DNA from: Blastocladiella emersonii ATCC 22665
Lineage: Eukaryota; Blastocladiomycota; Blastocladiomycetes; Blastocladiales; Blastocladiaceae
Direction: 5' to 3'
Length of the DNA stretch: 64,000 nt
Assembly: GCA_025594325.1 (NCBI GenBank)
Contig: JANHCV010000007.1
Location: forward strand, 496,001 to 560,000
Made by a program: the position numbers and the translations under genes. Within the stretch, counting starts at the first letter, position 1, and each line of letters opens with the position of its first letter. The notes under the pieces are model-generated. The model ran no database searches. It was not told the origin of the DNA and was given only the letters and a program-made list of their open reading frames with translations. Positions 30,357-41,186 of this stretch are shown here, piece by piece.

Positions 30357-32627
30357 GTTGTTGGTGCTGAGCGGATCCGACCGCGACTGGAGCTTGTGGC
30401 GGTAGGCGGGCGAGAAGGCGTGATCGGCCGCGAGCGATGGAGACGCGTTCGCGACGCAACGACGCAGGCACTGGTCCCTCGACGCGACGAAGCGGAACGA
30501 GGCGACGAGGATGCCGAGAAAGCACAGGCCGCAGGCGACCACGGCGTACGAGACGAGCAGCACGCGCGTGATACCCGGCGAGGCAGGCGGCGGTTGGCGG
30601 GACGCGCGGCGCGAACGATGGCGATGGCGAGGGCGGCGACGCGGGCAACCGTCACGGTCTTCTACTTGATCGTCACGCGACGACGGTGCGCAGGCGTGAT
30701 CGGGGTCGCAGCCGACGGCAGCAGGGGGCGGCGCGCAGCACGGCGGATCGGACGCGGCGGCGGCGGCGGGGGCAGCGCCACGACCGCGGACGGCGTCGGT
30801 GGGAAGCCGATCGCTACAGCTCGGCGCAGGCGCAGGCGCAGGGAGTGCGCACGCGGTCTCGGTGGGAGGCACGGCGGGGCCGGGCGGCGGCGGAAGTCGG
30901 CAATCGGGCGGCGCAGGGCAATCGCGGGGCCGAGCACTCGCGCGCGATGCGGCAAGCGGGGCGAGCGGGAGCGCGGGGTCGGCGGCGCGGCGGGCGCGAC
31001 CGGGGGGCGGAGCAGGAGGCGCGGGGCCGGACCACGCGGTCGGCGGGGGCGGGGTAGGGGCCGACTGCGCGCGGGGGGTGGGATCATGGGTTCATCATGG
31101 CGTTAGTGACGGGTCCAAGGGTTGGTGAGGTCCGCAAGCGAGCGCGAGCGGTGAAGGGGCGAGGCGGAGCAGGCGGAGAGTGACTCGCACCATGGCACAG
31201 TCGTCCTCGGCGGCGCCGGGCTGCACTGCGAGGCAGGCGGGAGCAGGGGCGCAGGAGGGCACCACGTCGGAGGCGGGGCATCGCGGTGCGGCGAGGGGTG
31301 GGGCGGGCGACAGCGGGAGCGGGAGCGGCGGCCGGCGCGCGGGGCTGGAAGCGGGAGGCGGCGAGGGATCCAAGGCGGCGGCGGTGCGGCGGAGGCGATG
31401 CAGCGCGTCGAGGAGAGGGCGAGGGGGGAGAGAGCGAGAGACGGCGCGGAATGGCAGGGCGTGCGCTGCAACGGATGTGCCGGCGGGCGGTCAGCAGGGC
31501 GCACGCCGCGTCGCCGTGGCGTCATCCTGCGTCACACCGGGAACGCGCGTTCTGGGCCGAGCGGGCTTCGAGAGGAATGGATTGCGTGCAGTGCGGCGGG
31601 CGGCGGCGGGCGGTTCGCTGGGCACGGTGGGCGGGCGTGGGGAACCGGCTCGGCCGCGCGCAGTATCCGCCACATGCACCCGCGCGTTGCGCCACACTTG
31701 CCGGCTCGCCAAGGGGATATGCTTCGGGGAGGCGTACGTGGCGAAGTCGAGTCTAGCAGTGTGCGCGGACACACACGCTCGCGGGCGTCTAAGTCGGGTA
31801 TCTAAGTGGCAGCTGTGTGAGGTTCGAGCGAGAGAGCGAGGAGCGCGCGCGGGGCCCGCCTTGACACACGCACGCCGCGAAGCGTCGCCAGCAGAGACGC
31901 GTCGTCGCGGCGCGCGGGGGCCCGCTGCCTCCCGCGCTCCCGGCGGCGCGCATCGGGCCATGGCCGCGTGCGTGCCCCGAACCCGCTCGGCCAGGGACGA
32001 TGAACGGGGGCGCGCTACAAGCATCCCGGCCGCGCGCGGGGGAGCGGAGCAGAGCGAGCGCGTTCGTCTCCCGCCCCCGTCTCCCGGCTCGCTTCGTACG
32101 CGAACGCGCGCGTGCGTGTGGTGGCGGCTTCGCGAGACGATCGCGGCCGACGCGTTCTGGAGACAAAATGCGGGGGAGTCGAGAGACATCACGTGAGGTC
32201 ACCGCGCAACGCGTCGGCACGCGTTTGTTGACGCGTTTCCGCTTCACCACGAACCCCGCCTTCAGCCTCATGCGACCCGCTGCAATCCCTGGCGACGCTC
32301 AAGGCGACCATGACAAGCCCTTGTCGCGTGTCCCTGAGCCGACGCGGGCGTGGGCGTGAGGGTGGCGTGACAGTTTTTCCGATCCGACGGAGGAGAGCGG
32401 CTGCTCGCCCGCCGAGCAACCCTGGCCCCGAATTTAACGCGCGCGGACGCAGCTCGCCATCTGGTGCCGAAGCGCCGGGGGCCTTGTTCTCGCCGTTGTT
32501 GATGTTCGGCTCGGCGCGCCGGTCGCCGCCGATGGAAAAATCCCAGGGGCGCGTCGCGACCGCTATAAAGCGCGCCGGGCTCCTCGCGCTCTCTCCTCAC
32601 CGCTCTCACACCTCGAAGACTTTCACC
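30357..32627. other. GC-rich stretch, possible kinase 5' exon and NADH dehydrogenase promoter
   Basis: About 2.3 kb without a gene I can support. Near 30490–30575 the minus strand encodes a hydrophobic helix (VLLVSYAVVACGLCFLGIL) in frame with the kinase, suggesting an upstream coding exon whose ATG I could not place. Beyond that, long frames on both strands are Arg/Pro/Ala-rich, typical of GC-driven open frames. CACGTG at 32190–32195 with CGCGCAACGCG at 32203–32213 lies upstream of the NADH dehydrogenase gene. Confidence 0.4.
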
Positions 32628-34146
32628 ATGCTAGCTTCTGCACGAACCACTTCCATGCATCGCGTTGCCGGCACTCGCTGCGCCGCCGCGTCGCTGCGCT
32701 TCGCGCACATGGTCGCTTCCGCCAACGCGGCCGCCACCTCGTCGTCGACGGTCCCGGCCGTCGCATCGCAGCCCATCACGCCGATTCGGTACACGCCCGC
32801 GCAGCGGTCGGTCGTGTCCATTGGCAAGACGCAGGGCCGCCTCGTCATCATCGGCAGCGGGTGGGCCGGGTTCAAGCTCGTGCGCAACATTGACGCGGCC
32901 AACTACGAGGGTACTTCTTCTATCCCTCCCGGTCTCTCCACGACCCACTCACATTTCCCCATACCTAGTCGTGTGTGTCAGCGCCAGAAACCACTTCGTA
33001 TTTACCCCCTTGCTCGCGAGCTCAGCGGTCGGCACGCTCGAGTTCCGGGCCATCGTCGAGCCGGTGCGCCAGTTCCACAAGCCGCTGCAGTTCCACCAGG
33101 CGCGCGTGGGCGCCATCGACCTGGACCGGCAGACCATCACGTGCACGTCGTGCCTCGAGGACAACCAGGACACGTTCACGCTGCCGTACGACAAGCTGGT
33201 GATCGCCCCCGGCGCCGTGTCCAACACGTTCGGCATCGAGGGCGTCGAGGAGCACGCCGTGTTCCTCAAGGAGATCGCCGACGCGCGCCGGATCCGCGCC
33301 CGCGTGATCGAGTGCTTCGAGCACGCGATGCAGCCGGGCGTCACCGAGGACGAGCAGCTGCGCCTCCTGCACTTCCAGATCGCCGGCGCGGGGCCGACGG
33401 GCGTCGAGTTCTCGGCCGAGCTGCACGACTTTATCACCGAGGACCTCAAGAAGCTGTACCCGTCGCTCATGCCGAAAGTCCAGATGACCCTGTTCGACAT
33501 GGCGCCGCGGATCCTCGGCGGGTTCGACGCGTCGCTGTCCGAGATCGCCACGCGCCGGTTCACGCGCAACGGCGTCAAGATCCGGACCGGGACCCGCATC
33601 ACCAAGGTCGAGAAGGGGTGCATCACCGTCAACGACGGCGAGCGCGTGCCCTTCGGCTTGCTTGTCTGGGGCACGGGCATCACGCAGACCCCGCTCGTCA
33701 AGTCCCTGTACCCGAAACTCCTCGCCGAGGACCGCGGCCTGCGCCGGCTCGTCACGGACCCGACGCTGCGCGTGCTGCGCCAGGACGGCACGCCCATCGA
33801 CAACGTGTTCGCCCTCGGCGACTGCGCGACCATCAAGGACCTCGACCTCCCCGCGACCGCCCAGGTCGCGAACCAGAAGGCCAACTACCTCGCGAAACAG
33901 CTCAACCACGTCGACAAGCCGCACGCGCCCTTCACCTACCACCACATGGGCACCATGGCGTATATCGGCGGGTGGCGCGCCGTCGCCGACCTGTCCAAGG
34001 ACGTGAAGCCCACGGGGTTCGCCGCCTGGGTCTTCTGGCGGTCCGCGTACCTCTCCATGTCCGTCGGGTGGCGCAACAAGGCCCTGATCCCCATGTTCTG
34101 GTTCCTCGCGTGGGCGTTCGGGCGGGATACGTCGCGCATCCAGTAG
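32628..34146 (+). CDS. Type II (alternative) NADH:ubiquinone oxidoreductase, mitochondrial
   Basis: Two exons, join(32628..32910,32969..34146), 486 aa, the usual length. The N-terminus is a mitochondrial presequence rich in Arg, Ser and Ala. The FAD-binding Rossmann motif is VIIGSGWAGFKLVRNID (about residues 72–90); the second dinucleotide motif is IAGAGPTGVEFSAEL (about 250). FALGDCATI near 390 contacts the FAD. The C-terminal segment YHHMGTMAYIGGWRAVAD and an amphipathic end (WVFWRSAYLSMSVGWRNK) match the membrane-anchoring part of NDE/NDI enzymes. It transfers electrons from NADH to quinone without pumping protons. Internal or external facing cannot be told; no EF-hand insert is visible. 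Confidence 0.93.
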
Positions 34147-34245
34147 AGCTCAGTGTTCGTTGAAAAAGTGGAAGTGCTAGGACCACGCGCGTTACGCGGG
34201 CCCGCGAGAAGTAGTATGTAGCATCATAGTCATAAACTCCCCCAT

Positions 34246-36516
34246 TCATTCATCATCGTACTCGACCGATACCGCGTCGCAAACCCGCGAAAACAGCTCG
34301 ACCATACCGCGCGCGCGCCGCAACACCACCTCGTCGGCCGCCCGCGGAACCCGCACCTCGGCTCGCCCCATCACCTTCTCACCCTCCCCACCCGCGAACC
34401 GCACCAACCGCCCGCTCGCCTCATTCACCACCGCATCCCACGCCCTCGCGTCCGCCCTCGCCACGACACCCTTCGCTCCGTGCTCCGCGACCACGACCGC
34501 GGGCGCCATGCACACGTGCAGCAGCTTCGGCGACGTGTGCGCGACGTGCGCGAGGACCGCGAGCGGGACCCCGACCCGCGTCTCGCCCTTGGCGCGCGCG
34601 CTGAGATCCGCTACCACGACGCGGACCGCGCGCGGGAACGCCGCGAGGTTTTCCGGGACCCGCGCCGCGGCCGGCGTCGGCGGATCGTGCAGCAGCGGGC
34701 TCGGGACCGGCGGGCACCCGAGCGTGGCGCGGATGACCGCGGGGAAAGCGACGCGGGCGAGGGGAGGGAGCCACGCGAGCGGGACGCGTAGGTGTGTGAG
34801 TTCCGAAGAAAAGGCGGGCGGGAGCGAGGCGAGCGACGCGTCCCACATGCCCGCGGGCGCGGCGAGCGGGACCCACTCGACGGCGAGCTGGCGGAGGCAC
34901 GGGAGCGTGAACAGGTCCGCGTGCGGCGTGGGCGCGGCGTCGCTCTCGAACTCGACGTGCAGCGCCTCGAGCGCCGACCACGCCCACGCCGCGACGCCGT
35001 GGGTGCCGTGCGCGAACGCGGTCGCCGGGACCCCGTACACAGTCACCACGCGCAGCTCCGGGCACGAGAGCGCGCGCGCGACGGGCCACGCGGCTTTCAG
35101 CTCGTGCAGCCGGCCGAGCTCGATCGCTTCCCCGTCCGCGTCCGGAGCGGGAACCCCGTCGACGTTGATCCGGTCGAGGTCCAGCACCTCGAGCGAGCGC
35201 ATCGCTGGCGCCGCGGCGGTCAGCGTGGTCCAGTCGAGCGCCACGATCGACCCGATCCGCAGCCGCCGCAGGTGGGTCATCCGGCAGATGTCGAGGATCG
35301 CGGACCGCGGCGGGCGGAACCAGTCCGTCTGGAACCCGTTGATGTCGAGGGACTGGATGAGGTCCGGGCGCGGCAGGGCGTGGAGGGGGAGAAACTGCGA
35401 CTCGATCATCACGGCGAGGGATGTCGGGCAGTGGCCCGCGGCGGCGGAGGGTGAGGCGGTCGAAGGTTGGTCGGGAAGATCGTCGATCCACGAGCGGACC
35501 CAGAAAAAGACGCGGTCCGGCGCGCCGTGCGGCCTTGGCGTCGTCAGCGCGACGAACACGAACGTCGACACGCGCGTGCACTTGATGCTGAGCGCGCGCG
35601 CCTTGGGCATCACCGGCAGCGCGACGAGATGCGACGTCGCTTCCTCGCCGCTCTCCGCGCCCCCACCACCGTCGAGGCTCAGCCACGCCTCAAAGTACAG
35701 CTTCTGCAGGTGCGGCAGCGTCACGCCCGAGAGGTCGTACACGAGGTCCTCGGGCTTGAGCCCGCGCACGCGGCCGTGCGACGACAGCGTGAACACGCGC
35801 AGCGACCCGGCGAGCGTGCCGAGAATCCGCGTCAGCGACGTGTTCGACAGCGACGCCCCGTGCAGGTTGAGCCGGCGTAGTGGCGGCATCCACGACGCCG
35901 TCACGAGCGAGTGCACGATCTGCGCCTCGGTCGACGGCGTGAACCGGTCGCTGTAGATGGTCAGCGACAGCCGCGAGAGCTGCGGGATGTCGAGCGACCG
36001 CTCCGCGCCCATGGCCGGCCGCCGCGTCACGCTGCCGTTGGCGCCCCGCTCGCGCACGTAGCCGAACACGCACGGCCCATGGTGCCGGACGATCAGGTCG
36101 CGCGACGCCTCGCACGGCCACACGGCAGTGCACTGCACGGTCCCGCCGTCGTTCCAGATTGGGACGGATGTCGGGTCTTCGGGCGTCGGTGCATCGGAGT
36201 GTCCGCCAAACTGCGACACGCTAGTCACGTCCCAGTCGGTCGCGCGCCACAGCAGCCGGTTCACGGCGGCGTGTAGGTCGCGGCACGTGCGGCCAAGCGC
36301 GAGCAGCGTCACGAGCTCGGCGGACCCGTCGTTGCGTGTGTCGTCCGGGTCATGGTACGGGACCGTCGCGGCGTGGCACAGGTGCCGCGCGACGACCTCG
36401 AGCACGTCGTGTGGTAGCGGGAGGGGCGCGAAGGGCGAGGTTGCGGATGGACGGAGCGCGTCCAGCCGGCGGTCTAGGTCATCGAGCGCATCATGCTGCG
36501 CGAGGTTGCTGCCCAT
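34246..36516 (-). CDS. F-box/LRR protein, paralog 1
   Basis: An intact 756-aa frame. Residues 30–95 look like an F-box: PLPHDVLEVVARHLCHAA and, after an acidic insert, LLALGRTCRDLHAAVNRLLW. The family motif VWPCEASRDL follows. Leucine-rich repeats fill the rest (LSRLSLTIY, MPPLRRLNLHGASL, LPHLQKLYFEAWL, LTHLRVPLAWLPPLARVAFP). F-box proteins recruit substrates to SCF ubiquitin ligases through Skp1. It is the most GC-rich copy and has the strongest codon bias of the family. It lies tail-to-tail with the NADH dehydrogenase gene, 99 bp apart. Confidence 0.8.
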   Translation of the reverse strand: MGSNLAQHDALDDLDRRLDALRPSATSPFAPLPLPHDVLEVVARHLCHAATVPYHDPDDTRNDGSAELVTLLALGRTCRDLHAAVNRLLWRATDWDVTSVSQFGGHSDAPTPEDPTSVPIWNDGGTVQCTAVWPCEASRDLIVRHHGPCVFGYVRERGANGSVTRRPAMGAERSLDIPQLSRLSLTIYSDRFTPSTEAQIVHSLVTASWMPPLRRLNLHGASLSNTSLTRILGTLAGSLRVFTLSSHGRVRGLKPEDLVYDLSGVTLPHLQKLYFEAWLSLDGGGGAESGEEATSHLVALPVMPKARALSIKCTRVSTFVFVALTTPRPHGAPDRVFFWVRSWIDDLPDQPSTASPSAAAGHCPTSLAVMIESQFLPLHALPRPDLIQSLDINGFQTDWFRPPRSAILDICRMTHLRRLRIGSIVALDWTTLTAAAPAMRSLEVLDLDRINVDGVPAPDADGEAIELGRLHELKAAWPVARALSCPELRVVTVYGVPATAFAHGTHGVAAWAWSALEALHVEFESDAAPTPHADLFTLPCLRQLAVEWVPLAAPAGMWDASLASLPPAFSSELTHLRVPLAWLPPLARVAFPAVIRATLGCPPVPSPLLHDPPTPAAARVPENLAAFPRAVRVVVADLSARAKGETRVGVPLAVLAHVAHTSPKLLHVCMAPAVVVAEHGAKGVVARADARAWDAVVNEASGRLVRFAGGEGEKVMGRAEVRVPRAADEVVLRRARGMVELFSRVCDAVSVEYDDE

Positions 36517-36753
36517 GGCAGCGTCGGGTTCATTCGTTTTGCGTTGGGTTGGGGTGGGGAGGCGGGGCGAGATGAACGACGCGCATCAGGACGCGCCTCA
36601 GGTCGCCCAGGTTCGCCGCCTCCCTCCACCCTCTCGTTTCCTAACCATGCACGGGCTATTTATTGGTTTTGCTCACGCCGACCCGCCAGCTTTCTCGAAC
36701 TTACCATCAGGCCGCTGCCCACGTCCGCGACCGCCTCCACGACCACGACCACG

Positions 36754-38744
36754 CTAGGAGGACGTCCCACGGTTTGCCTTCGCATCAGCTCTCTCCTTTT
36801 TCCTTTCCTTGTCCTCGCTCGTGCGCGCCTTGAGAGCTTCCGCCTCCAGCGCCACAAGCTCTTCCAGTGCGACAAGGTTGGATGCGCGATCCGGTTTCGG
36901 GACACCAGGCACGGTGCGCCGGCTGCGAACCGACTCGCTCATCGCGTCGCGCTTGTGGAGCTTGGATTCGGTCACGCGCCAGACGGGGTGGCCGGACGGA
37001 AAAAAGTCGAGAAACCAGCTGACGCCGCCGTCTGGCTGCGCAACAAATTGAGCGTGCAAGTCGTCAAGCTCTTTGAGAATGCGCCCGACGGTAGCTACAT
37101 CGACGGGTTTTGGCATGGTCACGTCGGTGCTGAGCTCGCACGGTTCTGCAGAACAGTACGACGGTATCTGGTTCCAACGTGCCTCACCCGCGGGCTTCTC
37201 GCCGCCGACACGGACGCAAGGGACTGGCGCGTGAAGCGTTGGCGGAAGTGAAGCGAGCGGGTCCCACGGCGGAAGCGCGAAGGTCTGCGGCCGCGTGCGG
37301 TACACGGCTGCGTGGAGCTCCATGGGGCCCGTGATGCCTGTCACGGCGCGGATCGACGCGAACGACGGGATCCCAGCCCCGCCTTGTCCCGAAATGGGGA
37401 CTCAAAGGACGCCGCGCGGCATGGTGCTGGGTAAGGGCGCGGTCCAGTCGATGACCGTGTGCGCGCCGCGGTTGGTGTACACGGACCAGTTGCCCTTGGT
37501 GCAAGCGAGGACCAGGTACCGGTAGCCCGACTCGCGAGCGGCGTCGGCCGGCGAATTGTGCATGAGCGGCGGAGAAGCGGGTGGATGGTCGGCGCGACTG
37601 GCAGCAACAAGCGCGTCCGCGGCGGCGGCAAGGGCGGATTGATGCTCCGACTCGATCTGGGAGACCACCTTGGCCTTGAGCGCTTCCGCTTCCGGGGATG
37701 AGGGAGCCGTGGTCGCAGAAGCAGGCCCAAACTTGATGAGCAGCGTGGCAAGGCTAACGCTTTAGCTACAGTAGCGCGTGTGCCTGGTCAGGTTCCGCAA
37801 AAAAAAGAAAGCACGATTTGACACCACCCGCGTTCGTACCTGATGGTGTCGTTAAAACAGAGTGGCCTAATTGTGGCTAAAGACTCGCCGCCGTTGTACT
37901 CAAGCCGCTGCGAGTTGTTGGTCAAGAAATCGAGGACAGGAGCATTGGGACGTAGGGCGTGACGCAGCCCGTCACTGCCACCTGGCCAACCTTGTGCGCA
38001 ACGAGATGGTCAAGCAGCGCGTCTGCGGCGGTCGTATGGCGAGCGGGGTTAAAGATGACGCACGTCGCGGTGGCGCCAGGCTTTGAAGCGTCTGGAGCTG
38101 ACACAGTCGTGAGAATTGGCTGGCATCTGGGTCGGGTGCATCTTAGAGTCAAGTACGATTCACCCGAAAGTACGGCGAGGTCGGCGGGTGCAACGAGAGT
38201 GTTGATCAAAGTGCGCATCGGATAGTCGCACTCAAGGTCATAGACCCCGTCGATCTCGTCTACACGGTTATATCAGAAAGCTGTGTTGGGTGACGGACGG
38301 CGGCAGACAAACGCACCAAGCTTTGGATGGTCGTCGCGGAACCCGATCACGGCGAGGCTGGCAGCGTCAAAGTACTGACGACGCCAAAGCAGCTCGACCA
38401 GGGCAAAACGGCTGACATGGTCGCTGGGCTCGACGGCCGGCGTCCCGTACCAGCCCGCGAGGACCATGTCTATAGCCCCACGGTCTCCGTCGCGAAAGTA
38501 GTTGGCCTCCAAGTACTCGAAGAGAAGCTTGCGCTTAGTCTCACATTGGATTTTGAACGTGAGCAAAATCGCCTCCCAACGCGAGAGCGAGGGCAGCGAG
38601 AGGCCCATGGATGATGTCGGTGTTGCGAAAGGCGACGGTGCCACCGTCGGGGAGCCGGACGGCGAGGCCGCGTGCTGGGAGCAAGTTCTTGCGCCGGATC
38701 ATGAGTTCATTCGTTTGACGTTGCAGAAAGTCCGGCAAGAGCAC
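36754..38744 (-). pseudogene. Decayed multi-exon gene of unknown family
   Basis: Coding-quality segments run in order on the minus strand: LLPDFLQRQTNELMIRRKN near 38740; LSRWEAILLTFKIQCETKRK near 38580; DEIDGVYDLECDYPMRTL near 38240; FLTNNSQRLEYNGGESL near 37900; SGYRYLVLACTKGNWSVY near 37520; and SWFLDFFPSGHPVWRV near 37010. Plausible introns (GTCCGT…GTGTAG near 38240–38280, GTACGA…GTTAG near 37755–37840) join some of them. At least two single-base frame changes (near 38600 and 37945) and an in-frame TGA at 37402–37404 interrupt the reading. The C-terminal end is a Glu/Lys-rich coiled coil. I do not recognise the family. A second relic of it lies at 42.3–42.6 kb. Confidence 0.55.
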
Positions 38745-38945
38745 AGACGCTAGGGTGCGTGGGCGAAGGAGCCGAGCGAAGGAGCCGAGATGAACTCGGC
38801 CAAGACTGGCAAGATGATCGGCATCATGTGATGGCTCATGTGTGGCGCAGCGCGTCCTCGATTGCGTGTTTCGGCACCCGCGAAAGTAGATAAAAAGGTA
38901 GCACTTATTTTCTTAACGCGCCAAAGCGTCATTATTAGCGTGGAT

Positions 38946-41186
38946 CTAGACAAAATCGTGCAGAATCTGGTGCTTCATCCACTTCGTCAGCTGCTCGCGA
39001 CGAACAATTTGCTCACGACGAGTGGGGGAAGTTGGCTCAAAGCGGACTTGAAGCCGATCATACTTGTCGGGAAGCGAGAGCCGGAGGCGGGCCTTGTTGC
39101 GCAGCACCCAGTCCCACATCGAGTCGCTCAAGTCGACCACCAGCGGAGACGTAAGGTACAAGTACGTGATGAGCGGCGTGTCCGTGTGAAGCAGTCTCGG
39201 TGCCGCTTGCACGAGTTCGAGAAGCGTGGTCAAGGGAACCGCAATCACATGAGGGTTGGGCCACGGCATCCGCGTGCCTGGCCGATGCACAGGCGTGGGC
39301 ACTTGCGTGGTGCCTTCGAGGTTCTCAAAGACTATGCGGACTGCGCGCGGGAAGCTCGGAAGCGCAACCGACGGGGCCACTTTCATCTGGCCTGGGAACA
39401 GTCCGGCAAGTGGACACCCGATCGTGACGCGAATTGCGTTCGGGAAGCTGACGGCGGAGAGCGACTCGAGCCACATGTGCGGAATCGTGACGTGTTCGAG
39501 CAGCGAAGTCGCAGAACCAAGTGCGATGGGAAGAGAACTCCAGAAATGCGCTTGATCATTCTTGTCAACGAACCACTCGACGCAGAGACGGCGAAGGTTC
39601 GGCAGAATGAAGAAATCGAGGTGCGGAGTCGGCGGCGCCACTGGTTCCGGTGGACTGGTTGCGCTGGCCATTGGTACCGAAGTTGTCGCTGGAGTCTCGA
39701 AGCGAATGATGAGCGTCTCGAGAGTGTTCCATGGCAAGTTTGGCATTGACGCGATTCCCTGCGCAAGTGCGTCAACCGGAACCTCCGTCACGCACAAGGA
39801 AGTCAAATTCGGGCACACGAAGAGCTTCACCGTGTTCCACGGAGTGCACAGGTTGAGCAGCTGCGGAAGCTCAAGAGGTTCGGAAATGTTGGTGACGCCG
39901 TAAACGCAGCAAGAAAGCTCGAGTTCTTCGAGCTGAGGCATGTTCAAAAGCAGGTGTGAAAGGTCGCTCCAATCAAGCTTCAAGTTTGCACCGAGGACAA
40001 GACAATGGAGTCGATTCATTCGAGAAAGCCCTATAATGCTGTCAGGATCGAGAGTGAGCGATCCGACTAGACTAGACCCCAGCTCAAAGGCGCGCAAATC
40101 CTCGATACAGGGAAGCTTTGCGAGAGGCGGAAGTTCGTCTTCGAACGTCATGGCGATCGATACAGGCCCTTGACTGACGGCGTTTTGCGACTGAAGAGGA
40201 GCCTGATCGACGATCCACCGGGACGCGTTGAACGAGACATGGTCAATGGGGCGCCCACGCGGAGCGCTCAGCGACAAGACAACCGAGTGGGGAATGCGCA
40301 CGCTCGCCACCGTGACCTTGCGCACCGCGGGCATCGCGGGAAGCGAAATGAGCATAGAACAGTCAGCATGCGGGTTGTTCCGATCGCGTAAGTGGACATT
40401 GAAGTGGAACGACTCGAGGCGCGGAAGCGTCACCTCGGCGAGGTCGTAGACAAAGTTGCTGGTCGCGAGTATGTGACGATCGCAAGTCAGCTTGAACGCG
40501 CGAAGCGATCCTGCAAGCGAGGAAAGTATGGACACGAGGTTGCTGCTCGAAATCAAGACGCTTTGGAGATTGAGTCTGCGAAGATGAGGCGGAAACCAAG
40601 CGAAGTTAACAAGAGATTGCAGCGCAAGTGCCTGCCGTTCGACGTTGTCCTCCATCAGGCCGCCCTTGGACGTGAGAGTGAGGTATGAGAGCATCGAGAG
40701 GTCGAGTCGGTACTGGTCAGCGAACGAAAACTGGCGATCCACGACGCCATTAGAAAGCGTGACTTGATCGTATGCCCGGCGAAAAACACCAGAATTGCGA
40801 AAAACCATGAAACGACGCGGTCTGCGGAGTTGATTGCAGTCCGAGACCTCGAGAATCGTGCCGGAAAGAACTTGCCCGACGTCATGGAGCGTCCAAACGC
40901 TCGAGCGCCAGAGCAAGCGGCGGACGAGAACGTGAAGGTCGCGGCACGTGGCGCCCAGGGCGAGCAACGACTTGAGCTCTGCGCGCCCGTTGTCGTCGGT
41001 GTCGTAAACGATGTTGAAAGGAACGGTCGCGACATAGGCCAAGTGGAACGCGATGCACTCGAAAATCTCAAAGGGGAGATCGGGAATTGCAAGGGGATCC
41101 AGAGCCGACTCGTGCTGGGCGAAGGTGCCCTGGACCTCGATGGCATCCGCGGGTTTTGGAAGTGTTTTGGATTTAGTTGTGCCCAT
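38946..41186 (-). CDS. F-box/LRR protein, paralog 2
   Basis: An intact 746-aa frame starting MGTTKSKTLPKPAD. The F-box-like region is IPDLPFEIFECIAFHLAYVA followed by LLALGATCRDLHVLVRRLLW. LRRs cover residues 150–650 (LRRLNLQSVLISSSNL, LPRLESFHFNVHLRD, LEELELSCCVYGV, LRRLCVEWFVD). Late conserved family block: FPNAIRVTIGCPLAG and FPRAVRIVFENLEG. Relative to paralog 1 it is less GC-rich. CACGTG at 41443–41448 and GGCGCAGCGCG at 41461–41471 are about 260 bp upstream. Predicted SCF-type substrate receptor; the target is unknown. Confidence 0.8.
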   Translation of the reverse strand: MGTTKSKTLPKPADAIEVQGTFAQHESALDPLAIPDLPFEIFECIAFHLAYVATVPFNIVYDTDDNGRAELKSLLALGATCRDLHVLVRRLLWRSSVWTLHDVGQVLSGTILEVSDCNQLRRPRRFMVFRNSGVFRRAYDQVTLSNGVVDRQFSFADQYRLDLSMLSYLTLTSKGGLMEDNVERQALALQSLVNFAWFPPHLRRLNLQSVLISSSNLVSILSSLAGSLRAFKLTCDRHILATSNFVYDLAEVTLPRLESFHFNVHLRDRNNPHADCSMLISLPAMPAVRKVTVASVRIPHSVVLSLSAPRGRPIDHVSFNASRWIVDQAPLQSQNAVSQGPVSIAMTFEDELPPLAKLPCIEDLRAFELGSSLVGSLTLDPDSIIGLSRMNRLHCLVLGANLKLDWSDLSHLLLNMPQLEELELSCCVYGVTNISEPLELPQLLNLCTPWNTVKLFVCPNLTSLCVTEVPVDALAQGIASMPNLPWNTLETLIIRFETPATTSVPMASATSPPEPVAPPTPHLDFFILPNLRRLCVEWFVDKNDQAHFWSSLPIALGSATSLLEHVTIPHMWLESLSAVSFPNAIRVTIGCPLAGLFPGQMKVAPSVALPSFPRAVRIVFENLEGTTQVPTPVHRPGTRMPWPNPHVIAVPLTTLLELVQAAPRLLHTDTPLITYLYLTSPLVVDLSDSMWDWVLRNKARLRLSLPDKYDRLQVRFEPTSPTRREQIVRREQLTKWMKHQILHDFV

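Noticed and set aside
31180-32196. 338-codon plus-strand frame in the GC-rich gap
   Set aside because: Arg/Ala/Gly-rich, equally long frames exist on the other strand, and no motif or plausible splice context is visible.
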